Assembly (NCBI GenBank): GCA_030581615.1
Contig: JAKTTT010000014.1
Coordinates: forward strand, 372,001 to 436,000
Direction of reading: 5' to 3'
DNA length: 64,000 bases
Origin: Alloascoidea africana
Taxonomy: Eukaryota > Ascomycota > Alloascoideomycetes > Alloascoideales > Alloascoideaceae
In this document: positions 32,171 to 41,680 of the stretch, piece by piece
Layout of the letters: each line of letters opens with the position of its first letter
Numbering within the stretch: position 1 is the first letter of the stretch
Made by a program: the position numbers and the translations under genes
Notes under the pieces: model-generated
Told to the model about the DNA's origin: nothing
What the model saw: the letters and a program-made list of their open reading frames with translations, nothing else
Database searches by the model: none

Positions 32171-34571
32171 CATCTCTACGCATTCTTGAATTTTGAGTAC
32201 TAATGATTAGGGCATATATTGAGGGAAACAGAGAAAATATATACTTTTATGTCCTTTTTCAGGCTATCTACACTTTATTGAGCTTTCGTTATTTTTGTTT
32301 GAGATATTGTACAGGTTAGTAGAAATCGGACTACAATGGCATACATCCAGGTCCAAGATAGGCTTTTCTCACTAGTTTCTCGTTTGGAGCAACAATAGTC
32401 TTGGCAGGTACTAACTATCAGTTTATTCTGTTCAAATTGTTTGTTTAATCCGTAATTAACCATTGAATGAAAGCACAGGACCCGAGCTGCGAAAGGTTCG
32501 GTGTATTTGCTCATACAACGGTCTTACAATGGGAGTGGTAAAAACTGGTGCATTGTGTTGATAAGTTTCAATAATTGCTAGAATTTGCTGGGCGTTTTTG
32601 GTTTTCGCTTGACCTGAAACTTGATCAACGCCCATGCTACTCTCTATATAACGAGGGTGTCTTGCATGTAGGTCAACAAACAATAAGAAACTAGACTGGA
32701 TAAGAGAGCAAACTATATTTAATACGAAATTGTGAGCAGTGTTACCGAAAATAGGGGATGACGCGAAGGATTGGCTGACCTGTGAGAGTGGTGATACCGG
32801 AGAGGAGGCGACAGGGGCATAGAGCAGAAGCGAGTAGGCTTTAACGAGACACTTGAAGCAAGTTTTGACCTAGTAGGATAACGAGTGCTTACAGAAATGT
32901 TCTAGTTATTAAATAAAAAAAACAACTTTGAGTATAGATTAACCTGTTACTAGTTATTCAACATTACAAAAACTTATCGTACATCAGATTCTCAAAGTTC
33001 AAGAAATGTTACCAAATGGGGGAATGATACAATACAAGCCACGTTTTGCTCTTGTTTAAGCCACATACAAAAAAAATCAACTTGGAATAATAAAACTAAT
33101 GCTGTTGGAAATAATCGCCAAACCCATATCAAACATTTTCACCAAAGAGGCTCCCTAGCCCTCTAGTGCCATTCGTCTTAGAAGACCTAAATCTTTTTGC
33201 CATTTGATTTTTTCACAGTAATGACAACAATCTTGTTTCATACTGGACAACTCAATGATTTTTTGGTTATGGTCTATTGGTTTTCAGCTTCTGAGTAGTG
33301 CTTCAATGCGTGAAGAGCTAAGAAAACCAAGGGCAACATGTCCTGGCGGTTACGCTCCTCATCTTCCGTTAAAACAAGAAAAAGAATAATTTTTTTCAAC
33401 GTCCCACATATATCAATAGAGAACATCTTTTGTATGTTTGTCTAATTAGCTGGATAAACGTCTTGAGCAAATTGTTTAGTTGAATACTTAACAGAATGAG
33501 GTCAGAAGAGAAAACGTTAGTTCTTATAGAAAAAATTCTGGACCATATATCATTGTTTTATTGTAGTTGCCATAATCAGCATTTAGTTTTACAAAGAAAT
33601 TTATAGATACAAGGACAAGCCTTTGGAGTGGAGTTCAATATTGCCTTGTTAACCCAAATCACCAAGCACACACACAAATTTAAACTTTGACTTTTGAGTA
33701 TTCTTTGAAACGGAAAAATAACAAACTTTAAATGCCTATACCTTTTCTTTCTCAAACTTCGATGCGTGAGTCTCATTATCTTTGTTTTCAATCGTTGCAT
33801 TGGCTTTCCCAAAGAAAGCGATAATTATGTGAAGCATTAATCTTCAACTGTCCCCACTAAATAGTCAATAGGCAAGCTACTTTACGATTCTTGACACCGT
33901 TATAGAAACATTGTCCAAATACCTAGGCGAATTAACAGTAAATTCCATTGCAGAAGTCTCTAAAGGAATGGCTCCCAAAACTCAAACCCGTCCTTCAACA
34001 TCTCAGAAATCGACTCTCGGCTACAGGAGGAAATGCATTTATTAGGAATTTGCCTAGTTTTGACAATGTTTTTATAACCGTCTCGTTTCTAGCAGAAATT
34101 GGCGTATTTTGGGGGGCTTGGAGCAGGCTGTGGGGAACCGCTGTGCAAAATGATTCGCTCGAGTTACTTCGGAAGAAACTGTTCTTTTTGGTGCACGCTT
34201 GGCGGTTTTTTAAAACGACCAGCACCTGACGTTTTGACCAAATACTTTGGTAAAGGAAATCATAGGTTGAATACATGAGGAACAAGTAAGCCATATTTCC
34301 TATGGGCTATCTAGAGGGAGCGGTGTTCAGAGCACTAAGATATGGTCGTTACTTTTCTTGTCGAGAGTCTAGCATTATCATGCAGATATTATTAGTGACA
34401 ACTGAACAGCGCTTATGTTTAATAGTTTACAATCAGATTTGGCTATAAAAAACGTATCATACAAGTAGAGAGCCAAAGTGGTTCAGTGTTTAGTGGGAAG
34501 ATATTTACAAAAGACACATGGTAAGGCATCACCAACTCGATAAACGGTCTAGCACATCTGATCCTGGCTTT
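32171..34571. other. 2.4-kb gene-poor region
   Basis: The longest stretch without a recognisable gene. Open frames on both strands are under 100 codons and have no motif or membrane pattern. A GC-richer patch lies at about 32740-32880. I saw no long inverted repeat or tandem array that would point to a centromere. It must hold the transporter 3' end and the 3' end of the minus-strand helicase-like gene, so it is a convergent gap and not a promoter. Confidence 0.6.
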
Positions 34572-36995
34572 CTACTTTTCGGGGTCTTCCCATCCTAGGT
34601 CACTACTTCTGGTCTCATAACCATCTCTCTTTCTTATCTTTCGGTATTTTTCTGAGTCAACATTATTGTAAGCTGGAGTAGACGCTTTCAAGTTCCGAAC
34701 ACTTGAAGAAAGGATTCGTTTTGATTGGTTCAATCTCGAATGCTTTTCAGAAAGAGAAACTGTTGCTTTGCCCCAGGGATCGTCCGAGGCCCTGTATTTC
34801 TTATCTACATTGAAAAGCCTATGGATTCCAGGTAGGGTATCTGCCACTTTCCAATTCTTCAACATGAACTCCGGGGACTTCGAATGTCCTAAATGCTTGT
34901 CAAGGGCCAACATTTCCTTTATAAGTCGCTCTCGATTCAATCCATAGACTCTGATCTTCATCCAGTGGTAGCCCAATAACTTGTAGGGAAGATCAATTGC
35001 AGGTCCATTATAAGTATAAATGTTTTGGCTTGCAAGGCTTGCCACCTCATTTCCTTTGCTATCAAACTCACTGGTTTGGATTACAAGATTTGGATACTCA
35101 TTTTCAAGAGCTTTCATAAAAGGCATTGCAAAAGAGCTCAGAAACAATGAGCACTTGATTCCCTTTTCCTTAGCCAAAGCCAACTTTTCAACATACATGT
35201 TCATATCATCTGGAATTCCAACTTGGATGTAATGAGTCACGCCCGGGATATTCATTAGCGTATCCGCAAAACTATCTGTTGTCAATACAATCCCCCGTTT
35301 TGAGTTGTTCAAAAATTCAGTAAAAGCACCGATTGTGTTGGGAGGACTCAGTTCATGAATCTTAAAATCTTCCAGCTTGATATCACGAGCATGCATAAAG
35401 TCAGTCATAGCTGAGCTCAGAATCCGAGTCTCATATATAGTAGGGGTTGCAATTACTACTTTCATTTTGAGATCTGGAACCTCTTCTGGAATGTATTTTT
35501 GGCCTTTGTCCGTCATAGCTTCTTGTTTCTTTTGCTTTCTGCTTTGATTTGACAAGTATTCCTTCTTTGTGAGAACTTTTTTGGAAGCCAGCTCTCCAAG
35601 GAAAATGCTTACACTGTGATTGTTGGCATCATAAAACTTTTTCGCTTGGGTAAAGTTATCGTCTTTGTCATTTCCATTTTCATTCTTATATACAGATTTT
35701 GGTTTGTCACTTGGGAATTCTATGGTATCATTCGTGATAGGTTCATTACTGGAAATTGATTTTGGGGGCTCTTCTCTTTGGTTTTCATCTTTAGAGAAAC
35801 ATAATATGTCGTTCGAATTTGCTTCATTCTCAACTTTGTTTGCGTCCCTTAACTGCGCACCTACTTTTTGAAAAAATGAGTTTTTGATTCTTGAATATTC
35901 AGAATCAACGTATACCATTGACCCGAGGAGAGAGTCGTATATGCTTTCGGTTGAAATAAAATCACAAGATGCTTTTATATTTTTCATTAGACTCTCTTCA
36001 TTCTTAACCACTCGGACAAGCTTTCTCCCATTATTTTGAATATCATTTTTTAGAAACCTATCAACAACAGTCCGGGAACTACGGTTCATGTAGTTCGTAC
36101 AGACAATTCTCCTAGGTTCGTCATGCTGGCTTGAATGTATGCTCTGTATCTTGGAAAAAATGTCTTCTAACCGGCGTGCATTCACACTCTGATTACACGC
36201 CTCATCCAGAACAATATATCTCAAATCGTGGAACATAGCACGGTAGATTTCAGAAAGGTATTGATTCAGCCGATCTGGCGTCGCGATGATGATGTCTGCA
36301 TGGCTCTTTTTGGAAAACCCATCTTTCTTGTGCATTCGGTCCGATTCGCCATCACCAAACACAACATATTTCAAGCTCTTGCCTTTCAGCTTAAAATCTT
36401 CAAGTAATAATTGTAATTGGTTCTTTATTTTATAAGCTGATGACCTGGTTGAAGTTATTATGACAATGAACGGTGTGCCACTATAGTCTTTTGAGTTTTT
36501 GTGCTGTATTGCGAATTGGATTAGAGGCACTAGATATGGTCTCAGAAAGCTATCAACGCATATTTCCATGTCTACATCTGCTAAATCCCCATTCGAATCC
36601 TTCTTTTTCAATATAGCTCTTGTAATCTCCTCGAAGTAAGCATCGAAACCCCAACCAGCTTTCTTCACATTACTGGCCAAGATCGGCGAAATGAGAAACT
36701 CATCCAAGACTTTGTGCAGGTGCGGATCATCTTCGCCAGGATCTAGGACAGCTGGGGGTTTGCTTTTGGATATTGCTATCCTTTTGTTGTACTTTTGCAG
36801 TATTACCTTCTTCCAAGGTAATCGTGGAGGCGCTTTGAGTTGGTGTACTATTGGTTTTCCTTTTGGAGGGATCAACAACGTCCGGTGAATAATCAGAATA
36901 TGGCCATTCCGAAAAATTGAGGATCCTATTACTAACGACCTTGCTTGCAACACATATGGATGATGAAATGCTCTGCAGACTGTCCTCGAGAGCAT
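34572..36995 (-). CDS. degenerate DEAD-box helicase-like protein, probably mitochondrial
   Basis: An 807-residue protein with no intron. The basic, hydroxylated N-terminus with few acids suggests a mitochondrial presequence. It keeps the outline of an SF2 RNA helicase: PFIVIITSTRSSAYKI where motif Ia (PTRELA) belongs, IIIATPDRLNQYL (TPxRL, motif Ib), YIVLDEACNQ (motif II with DEAC in place of DEAD) and a second RecA-like half around residues 480-640. A Walker A GKT is not visible, nor the HRxGRxGR of motif VI. The C-terminus (LGYHWMKIR to RYRASDDPWG-like) recalls Mss116-type tails. It probably binds RNA without ATP-driven unwinding; that is inference. The precise orthologue is unknown. Confidence 0.7.
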   Translation of the reverse strand: MLSRTVCRAFHHPYVLQARSLVIGSSIFRNGHILIIHRTLLIPPKGKPIVHQLKAPPRLPWKKVILQKYNKRIAISKSKPPAVLDPGEDDPHLHKVLDEFLISPILASNVKKAGWGFDAYFEEITRAILKKKDSNGDLADVDMEICVDSFLRPYLVPLIQFAIQHKNSKDYSGTPFIVIITSTRSSAYKIKNQLQLLLEDFKLKGKSLKYVVFGDGESDRMHKKDGFSKKSHADIIIATPDRLNQYLSEIYRAMFHDLRYIVLDEACNQSVNARRLEDIFSKIQSIHSSQHDEPRRIVCTNYMNRSSRTVVDRFLKNDIQNNGRKLVRVVKNEESLMKNIKASCDFISTESIYDSLLGSMVYVDSEYSRIKNSFFQKVGAQLRDANKVENEANSNDILCFSKDENQREEPPKSISSNEPITNDTIEFPSDKPKSVYKNENGNDKDDNFTQAKKFYDANNHSVSIFLGELASKKVLTKKEYLSNQSRKQKKQEAMTDKGQKYIPEEVPDLKMKVVIATPTIYETRILSSAMTDFMHARDIKLEDFKIHELSPPNTIGAFTEFLNNSKRGIVLTTDSFADTLMNIPGVTHYIQVGIPDDMNMYVEKLALAKEKGIKCSLFLSSFAMPFMKALENEYPNLVIQTSEFDSKGNEVASLASQNIYTYNGPAIDLPYKLLGYHWMKIRVYGLNRERLIKEMLALDKHLGHSKSPEFMLKNWKVADTLPGIHRLFNVDKKYRASDDPWGKATVSLSEKHSRLNQSKRILSSSVRNLKASTPAYNNVDSEKYRKIRKRDGYETRSSDLGWEDPEK

Positions 36996-37035
36996 GCCTA
37001 TGTGTTCTGCTTTTTGACTTTGCGTGGAGTTGGCG

Positions 37036-37628
37036 CTAATCTGCAGTATTACCCGGAATACAACATTGATGGCTGAAAGTCAGTTCTGAGATGCTAAGAG
37101 AATGCTGTGAAACTTCCTGAGTTATAGCATTTGAAGGATTCCATGTGTTTGTACTGCTACTAGAAGTTATTGCTGACAAACAATCTTTTATATGTTTCCA
37201 GCATAACATCTTTTCCTTTTCAAAGCTTGTATGAAGATTTGATGCCATACTATATAGAAAAGTAAAACGCCAGATTATCACAGAAATTCCGTGAATATTC
37301 CTTCTATTTCTAATTCTCAGAATACTTCTTTATAATCGATAGCTGTAATGTCCCATGGCATAACAAGCATATGCAAATGTGTTAGCGAGAAGAGGCTTTC
37401 AACTTCCTTTGATAGCCACACAGTTTTTGTGCTAGCACTCCAATTACTATGCATTTGTAGATGATTATCACTAGTTACTGACTCTCTACTAAACGCAGTT
37501 AACAATTCAATGTTAAAATGTTCTAGAAGAATGAACGAACCATCTCTAATGCGTTTTAAAAGAGGGCCTTTTGGGAGAATAAGCTGAGAAAGCCTACAAT
37601 CAAGCTGTATTGTTGTAGCTGTTTTCAA
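37036..37628 (-). CDS. doubtful hypothetical gene, possibly spliced
   Basis: Two open stretches on the minus strand, 37628-37317 (about 103 codons, no ATG) and 37281-37036 (about 81 codons), follow each other in different frames. A GTATTC donor at the end of the first, and several AG acceptors in the second, could join them in phase only if about 20 codons of the second are lost. Composition looks protein-like (amphipathic, Ser-rich end) but no family is recognised. No reliable start was found. Confidence 0.22.
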
Positions 37629-37810
37629 CTATTATTGAAAGCTACCATTATTCGAAACTAAAATAAGAACTATTGTAATGTATAAGAGATGCGTTTTGTG
37701 AAAGTCTTTCCAACGACATTTCACTCAGCTTTGGATATGATCATTAAAAGGGTTGAGACGAATAACCGCCGCTATATGCTAAGAAAAACTTGATGGACGT
37801 AACCAATCGC

Positions 37811-39481
37811 TTAAGACCATAGCAATTGTAAATACTCCCATTTCTTTAAAGGAGGAGGCTTAATTGGAGGATTTCTTTCAGCATCCTCAAAAAGCGACTT
37901 TAGATCAACTTCTCCTGATTTAACAAATTTCGTTTTCTTCCAAACCTTCCAGAAAGAGTATAATCCAAAGAACAAAACAATACTGAAATAGGCACTGAAG
38001 AAATTAGCAAAGTCCCAATGACCATGAATAAAAACGACAAACCCGGAGGTTATATATAGCAAAGCACATATAGCAAATGCAATGTATCCAGGCCAGGGCC
38101 CTAGCTTGGAGTTGAAAGGGAGGTCTTCATAGGTATAGCCTTGTGCTTTGAGTGCTCTATGCATGGCGATGTGGTTGGCAGAAATCAACATCCACTGGAT
38201 AAGCAGCCTAGAGCTGGTCATATTCTGAAACCAACTGAAAACAGTGGCCGCTGTTTTGGAGATGGACATGTAAGCCAAGGGAAGAAACAGAGCGACAAAA
38301 GTGACCCCAATATAAGGCAGTCCGAATCTGTTTGTTTTCAAAAATATTTTTGGAGCGAGTCCTTTGGATGCTAAGGAAAACAGATTTCTGGAACCGTCGA
38401 TAAGGGATAGATTTGCTGCTGACCAAGCTGATGTTAAAACCACTGCATTAATGATGTGAGGAACACCTTTCACTCCTGCTCTTTCAAATGCAATGACGAA
38501 TGGTGAAGAAGAGGCATTACCATGACCAGTTGCAATATCCGGATCATTGTAAGGGACAATCAGAGACAGAACAAATACTGTACACAAGTAAAGAGCAACA
38601 ACTCTGTAAATAATTCGTTTTGCTGCTGTTGGAATAGCATATCTCGGATTTTCAGTTTCTCCGGCCAAGAGTGCTATTGCTTGAACACCACCAAAAGAAT
38701 ATACAACACTAGAAATCGAACTCCAGAAGCCGATAAACCGTCCAAGGTCTCCAGTCTTGATGTACTCAGCGAAAGGACCAGGATCTTTCCAATATCTGAA
38801 TCCCAGTCTTTCTTGTCCAGCAACTCCACCGAGATCATAAACCAGACCTCCAATGATGAGTCCAATGATTAGCATAATTTTGAGCAAAGCAAAGAAGAAT
38901 TCAATTTCACCGTAAATTCTAACGCTGATTATATTGGTGAGAATGATGGGGACGGCGGCAACTGTGATCCACACCGCTGGGCTAACATCGGACCAGTACG
39001 AAATGAGAACGGGAACGGCGCTAAGCTCACCAGGTAGAATATTTCCCCAAACAGACATGTATCCAAAAGCGAAGCCAAAACCTGGATCCAAAAAATGTTC
39101 AGCATGTCTTACTGTAGAACCAGTGACAGGCATCAATGCGGCGGTCTCAGCGATTGAGACTTGATTCAGGGAAACGATGCCCGCTACAATGAGATAACAA
39201 AGTATCATTCCCACGGGCCCTGTTCTTTTCAAAGTTCCTCCAGAACTCAGAAACAGCCCTGTTCCAAAGACGCCAACCAACGATATCATCTGAATATGAC
39301 GCTGTTTGAGACCTTTGGTCAATCTCTTGTCCTGGACAAAAACAGACGTATCTTCTGAAGAGGTAGACTTGACCTCAAAGATCTCATTCTGAGTCTTTAA
39401 GTGTACATCCTCTTTTATGTCTTGCGAGGGAGTAAACTCCCTTGAAGTATCCAGATTTGGAGACGCTGACTTGCTAGACAT
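37811..39481 (-). CDS. amino-acid permease (APC/YAT family, DIP5-like)
   Basis: A plasma-membrane amino-acid:proton symporter of 556 residues. A polar N-terminus of about 70 residues precedes twelve membrane helices, beginning with the YAT signature LKQRHIQMISLVGVFGTGLF. Other family segments are GYMSVWGNI, LLAGETENPRYAIPTAAKR, VPYNDPDIATG and WSAANLSLIDGSRNLFSLA. The RLGFRYWKDPGPF loop resembles Dip5 (glutamate/aspartate permease), but specificity is not certain. The cytosolic tail ends KKWEYLQLLWS. CTTATC (reverse GATAAG) at about 40373 in the upstream region is a possible GATA-factor site, common in nitrogen-regulated genes. Confidence 0.9.
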   Translation of the reverse strand: MSSKSASPNLDTSREFTPSQDIKEDVHLKTQNEIFEVKSTSSEDTSVFVQDKRLTKGLKQRHIQMISLVGVFGTGLFLSSGGTLKRTGPVGMILCYLIVAGIVSLNQVSIAETAALMPVTGSTVRHAEHFLDPGFGFAFGYMSVWGNILPGELSAVPVLISYWSDVSPAVWITVAAVPIILTNIISVRIYGEIEFFFALLKIMLIIGLIIGGLVYDLGGVAGQERLGFRYWKDPGPFAEYIKTGDLGRFIGFWSSISSVVYSFGGVQAIALLAGETENPRYAIPTAAKRIIYRVVALYLCTVFVLSLIVPYNDPDIATGHGNASSSPFVIAFERAGVKGVPHIINAVVLTSAWSAANLSLIDGSRNLFSLASKGLAPKIFLKTNRFGLPYIGVTFVALFLPLAYMSISKTAATVFSWFQNMTSSRLLIQWMLISANHIAMHRALKAQGYTYEDLPFNSKLGPWPGYIAFAICALLYITSGFVVFIHGHWDFANFFSAYFSIVLFFGLYSFWKVWKKTKFVKSGEVDLKSLFEDAERNPPIKPPPLKKWEYLQLLWS

Positions 39482-40687
39482 TTTTGGAGTGATAATAGAC
39501 TACCTTGAACCCCAAGAGAAGAAGCCGGATCAAAAAGGGAAAAATGAGGGATCAACTCAATCTTTTATATCCATTAAAAGACTTTGCCAAGGAGAGGGAA
39601 TGAAAATATGTTTGGAACTACTGTGTGCTTGTCTTGGAAAATTCATATCGGAAGAAGCCATGAGCCAGAAAAAGTATATTCGTGGAGACACATGTATAGT
39701 AAGAGTTTACATGTTGGCTTCGATGATGAAATTTTCCAGACTTATTGTCAAGACTCCCATATTTTAATAGTTATACCGGTTAGGGTTCTAAAAATCACCC
39801 TCGCCGATGTAAGACATTTCAATGTCAAATACCCTGCGATAAATTAGAGTTGTTATTCGCAATATCTTGCATGGAGTACGAATCAGATACGGCACATACT
39901 GGCAATGAGGGTTGGGTTTAGCCGTCATATCCAACCGCTCTAAACCATTCTACAGTCCTCTATCAATTAATGGGATATCCGCTGAGCGCAAGATTAGACT
40001 TGGAGAAGAGTAAAAAAGCCAAAAAAAAAAAAAAAAGCAAAGCTCTACACTTTGACACCCTTCGAAGCAATCTTTTTCATTTCTAGAAACGTTCTTTAGC
40101 GATATCTACTTACGTTATGTGTCTTAGTTTTTGTATCCTAGAACAAATGCCGTCTTGCATTTTTTAGAAAATAGAGCAAACCAAATTGGATAAAATGGAT
40201 GAAAACTCGCTCTAAGGACGTGGGAAAGCTAAAAGCCTCTTGAAATTGGTAATCTGGGAAATTTGCCATATTCAAATCTCACCAGTTTCAGAAACAATTT
40301 AGAAATAACAGTAAACAATTCTATTCCCATTGGACGCCGTGAAGGGAAGATAAACTTGGCACTTGAATCAGCCCTTATCGCAAATAAAACTCTGAGATGG
40401 TTAAATTCATCTAGAAATTAAAATGAACAGTGACCTCATATAACAAAGCCTCTAAAGGACACTCAAAGAAGTTACTTTCAATTTCGCCATTTTTTCTAAC
40501 GATCTACAAACTTGTCAGCACCTAATGAAGTTGAAAAGTTTGATGTCTATCCTCTTCCTGTAAACACGATTCTATACCAAAAAACACACACAAAAAAGAC
40601 AAATGAAAAAATGAAAATAGGTGATTCATAAGAATAAATGTACGCCACAAACTGCCTTGAAAAGAAAAGCAACAAAGACAAAAGTGA
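39482..40687. other. intergenic: permease promoter and mutase 3' flank
   Basis: 1.2 kb, no gene seen. Contains a 16-base poly-A run at about 40021 and AT-rich DNA typical of promoters. A GATAAG-type site (minus strand) lies near 40373. Confidence 0.55.
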
Positions 40688-41452
40688 TCACTTTTCCTGT
40701 TCATGTTTCTCAAAGCCCTGGGCAGCGACAGCAGCAGCACCCTTGACAGCGGCTTCGGGGTCTAGATAATAATAAGGCTGTGAAGGTTTCAAATCATCGT
40801 CTAGTTCATACACAAGAGGAATGCCAGTGGGGATGTTCAACGACGCAATGCTCTTATCGCTCACACCGTCCAGATACTTGACGAGTGACCTAACAGCGCT
40901 TCCGTGTGCAATAACAAGAACGATTTTGCCCTTTTTCAAATCGGATGCGATTTCTGTCTCAAAATAAGGAAGGAGTCTATCGAGCACATCCTTCAAACAC
41001 TCTGTTCTTGGCAGCACTTCCGGATCTTCATCTTTGTACCGCTCATCTGCTGAAGAATCATACTTTGAATTTTTCTCTATGGGGGGAGGAGGAACATCAA
41101 AGCTCCTTCTCCAGGTCATGTATTGCTCCTTGCCATACTCCTGCAAGACTTCTGCCTTATTCCGGCCTTGTAGTGCACCGTAGTGTCTTTCGTTGAGGCG
41201 CCAGGATCGCTTGACATCTACATAAAGCCTGTCCAACCTGTCGAGAACTATGTTTGCTGTTTGACAAGAACGACTGAGCTTAGAGGTGTAGACGATGTCC
41301 GGGAAGAGTCCAGACTCTGCAATGAGATCTCCTGCGTTTGAAGCCTCGGTCAGCCCCTTAGCTGAAAGTCTGACGTCGACCCAGCCACAGAAGAGATTCA
41401 GATGGTTCCATTGGGACTCGCCATGTCGGAGGAGGATGAGTTTGGGTGACAT
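40688..41452 (-). CDS. GPM1: 2,3-bisphosphoglycerate-dependent phosphoglycerate mutase
   Basis: A cytosolic glycolytic enzyme interconverting 3- and 2-phosphoglycerate. The protein has 254 residues (247 in S. cerevisiae). The catalytic histidine lies in [11 protein letters not shown], the Glu/Arg region in [14 protein letters not shown], and the second His in VIAHGSAVR. Compared with the usual AAHGNSLR, the Asn that contacts phosphate is Ser, and the Ser/Thr of FSGW/FTGW is Cys (LFCGW). The rest is well conserved ([21 protein letters not shown]). The start MSPKLIL at 41452 matches the family; the frame extends 93 codons upstream, but that stretch is non-homologous and lies in the divergent promoter. 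It may be the main Gpm1 or a diverged paralogue. Confidence 0.9.
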   Translation of the reverse strand: MSPKLILLRHGESQWNHLNLFCGWVDVRLSAKGLTEASNAGDLIAESGLFPDIVYTSKLSRSCQTANIVLDRLDRLYVDVKRSWRLNERHYGALQGRNKAEVLQEYGKEQYMTWRRSFDVPPPPIEKNSKYDSSADERYKDEDPEVLPRTECLKDVLDRLLPYFETEIASDLKKGKIVLVIAHGSAVRSLVKYLDGVSDKSIASLNIPTGIPLVYELDDDLKPSQPYYYLDPEAAVKGAAAVAAQGFEKHEQEK

Positions 41453-41680
41453 GAAGGATGCGATAAGGACAAGAATGGGGATGAGCTGTGGGAGGAGGAA
41501 GAGAAGAAGTCGTAGATCCAATGTTTTGCGTAGTAGCTCAGAGAGGCCATCACCAGCTGGATAGCTCTGGAGGTGATGACGGTGGTGGGCGGTGGTGGTA
41601 CGACGCACCGAAACTGAGCAACTGATATTGGTCCAGGTGAAGAACCTTTCCATCTCAGAAGATCCGCGACCAGCATAGAA

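Noticed and set aside
33948-34294. Overlapping 93- and 99-codon frames on opposite strands
   Set aside because: Neither has a recognisable domain; they are mirror readings of the same AT-moderate DNA.
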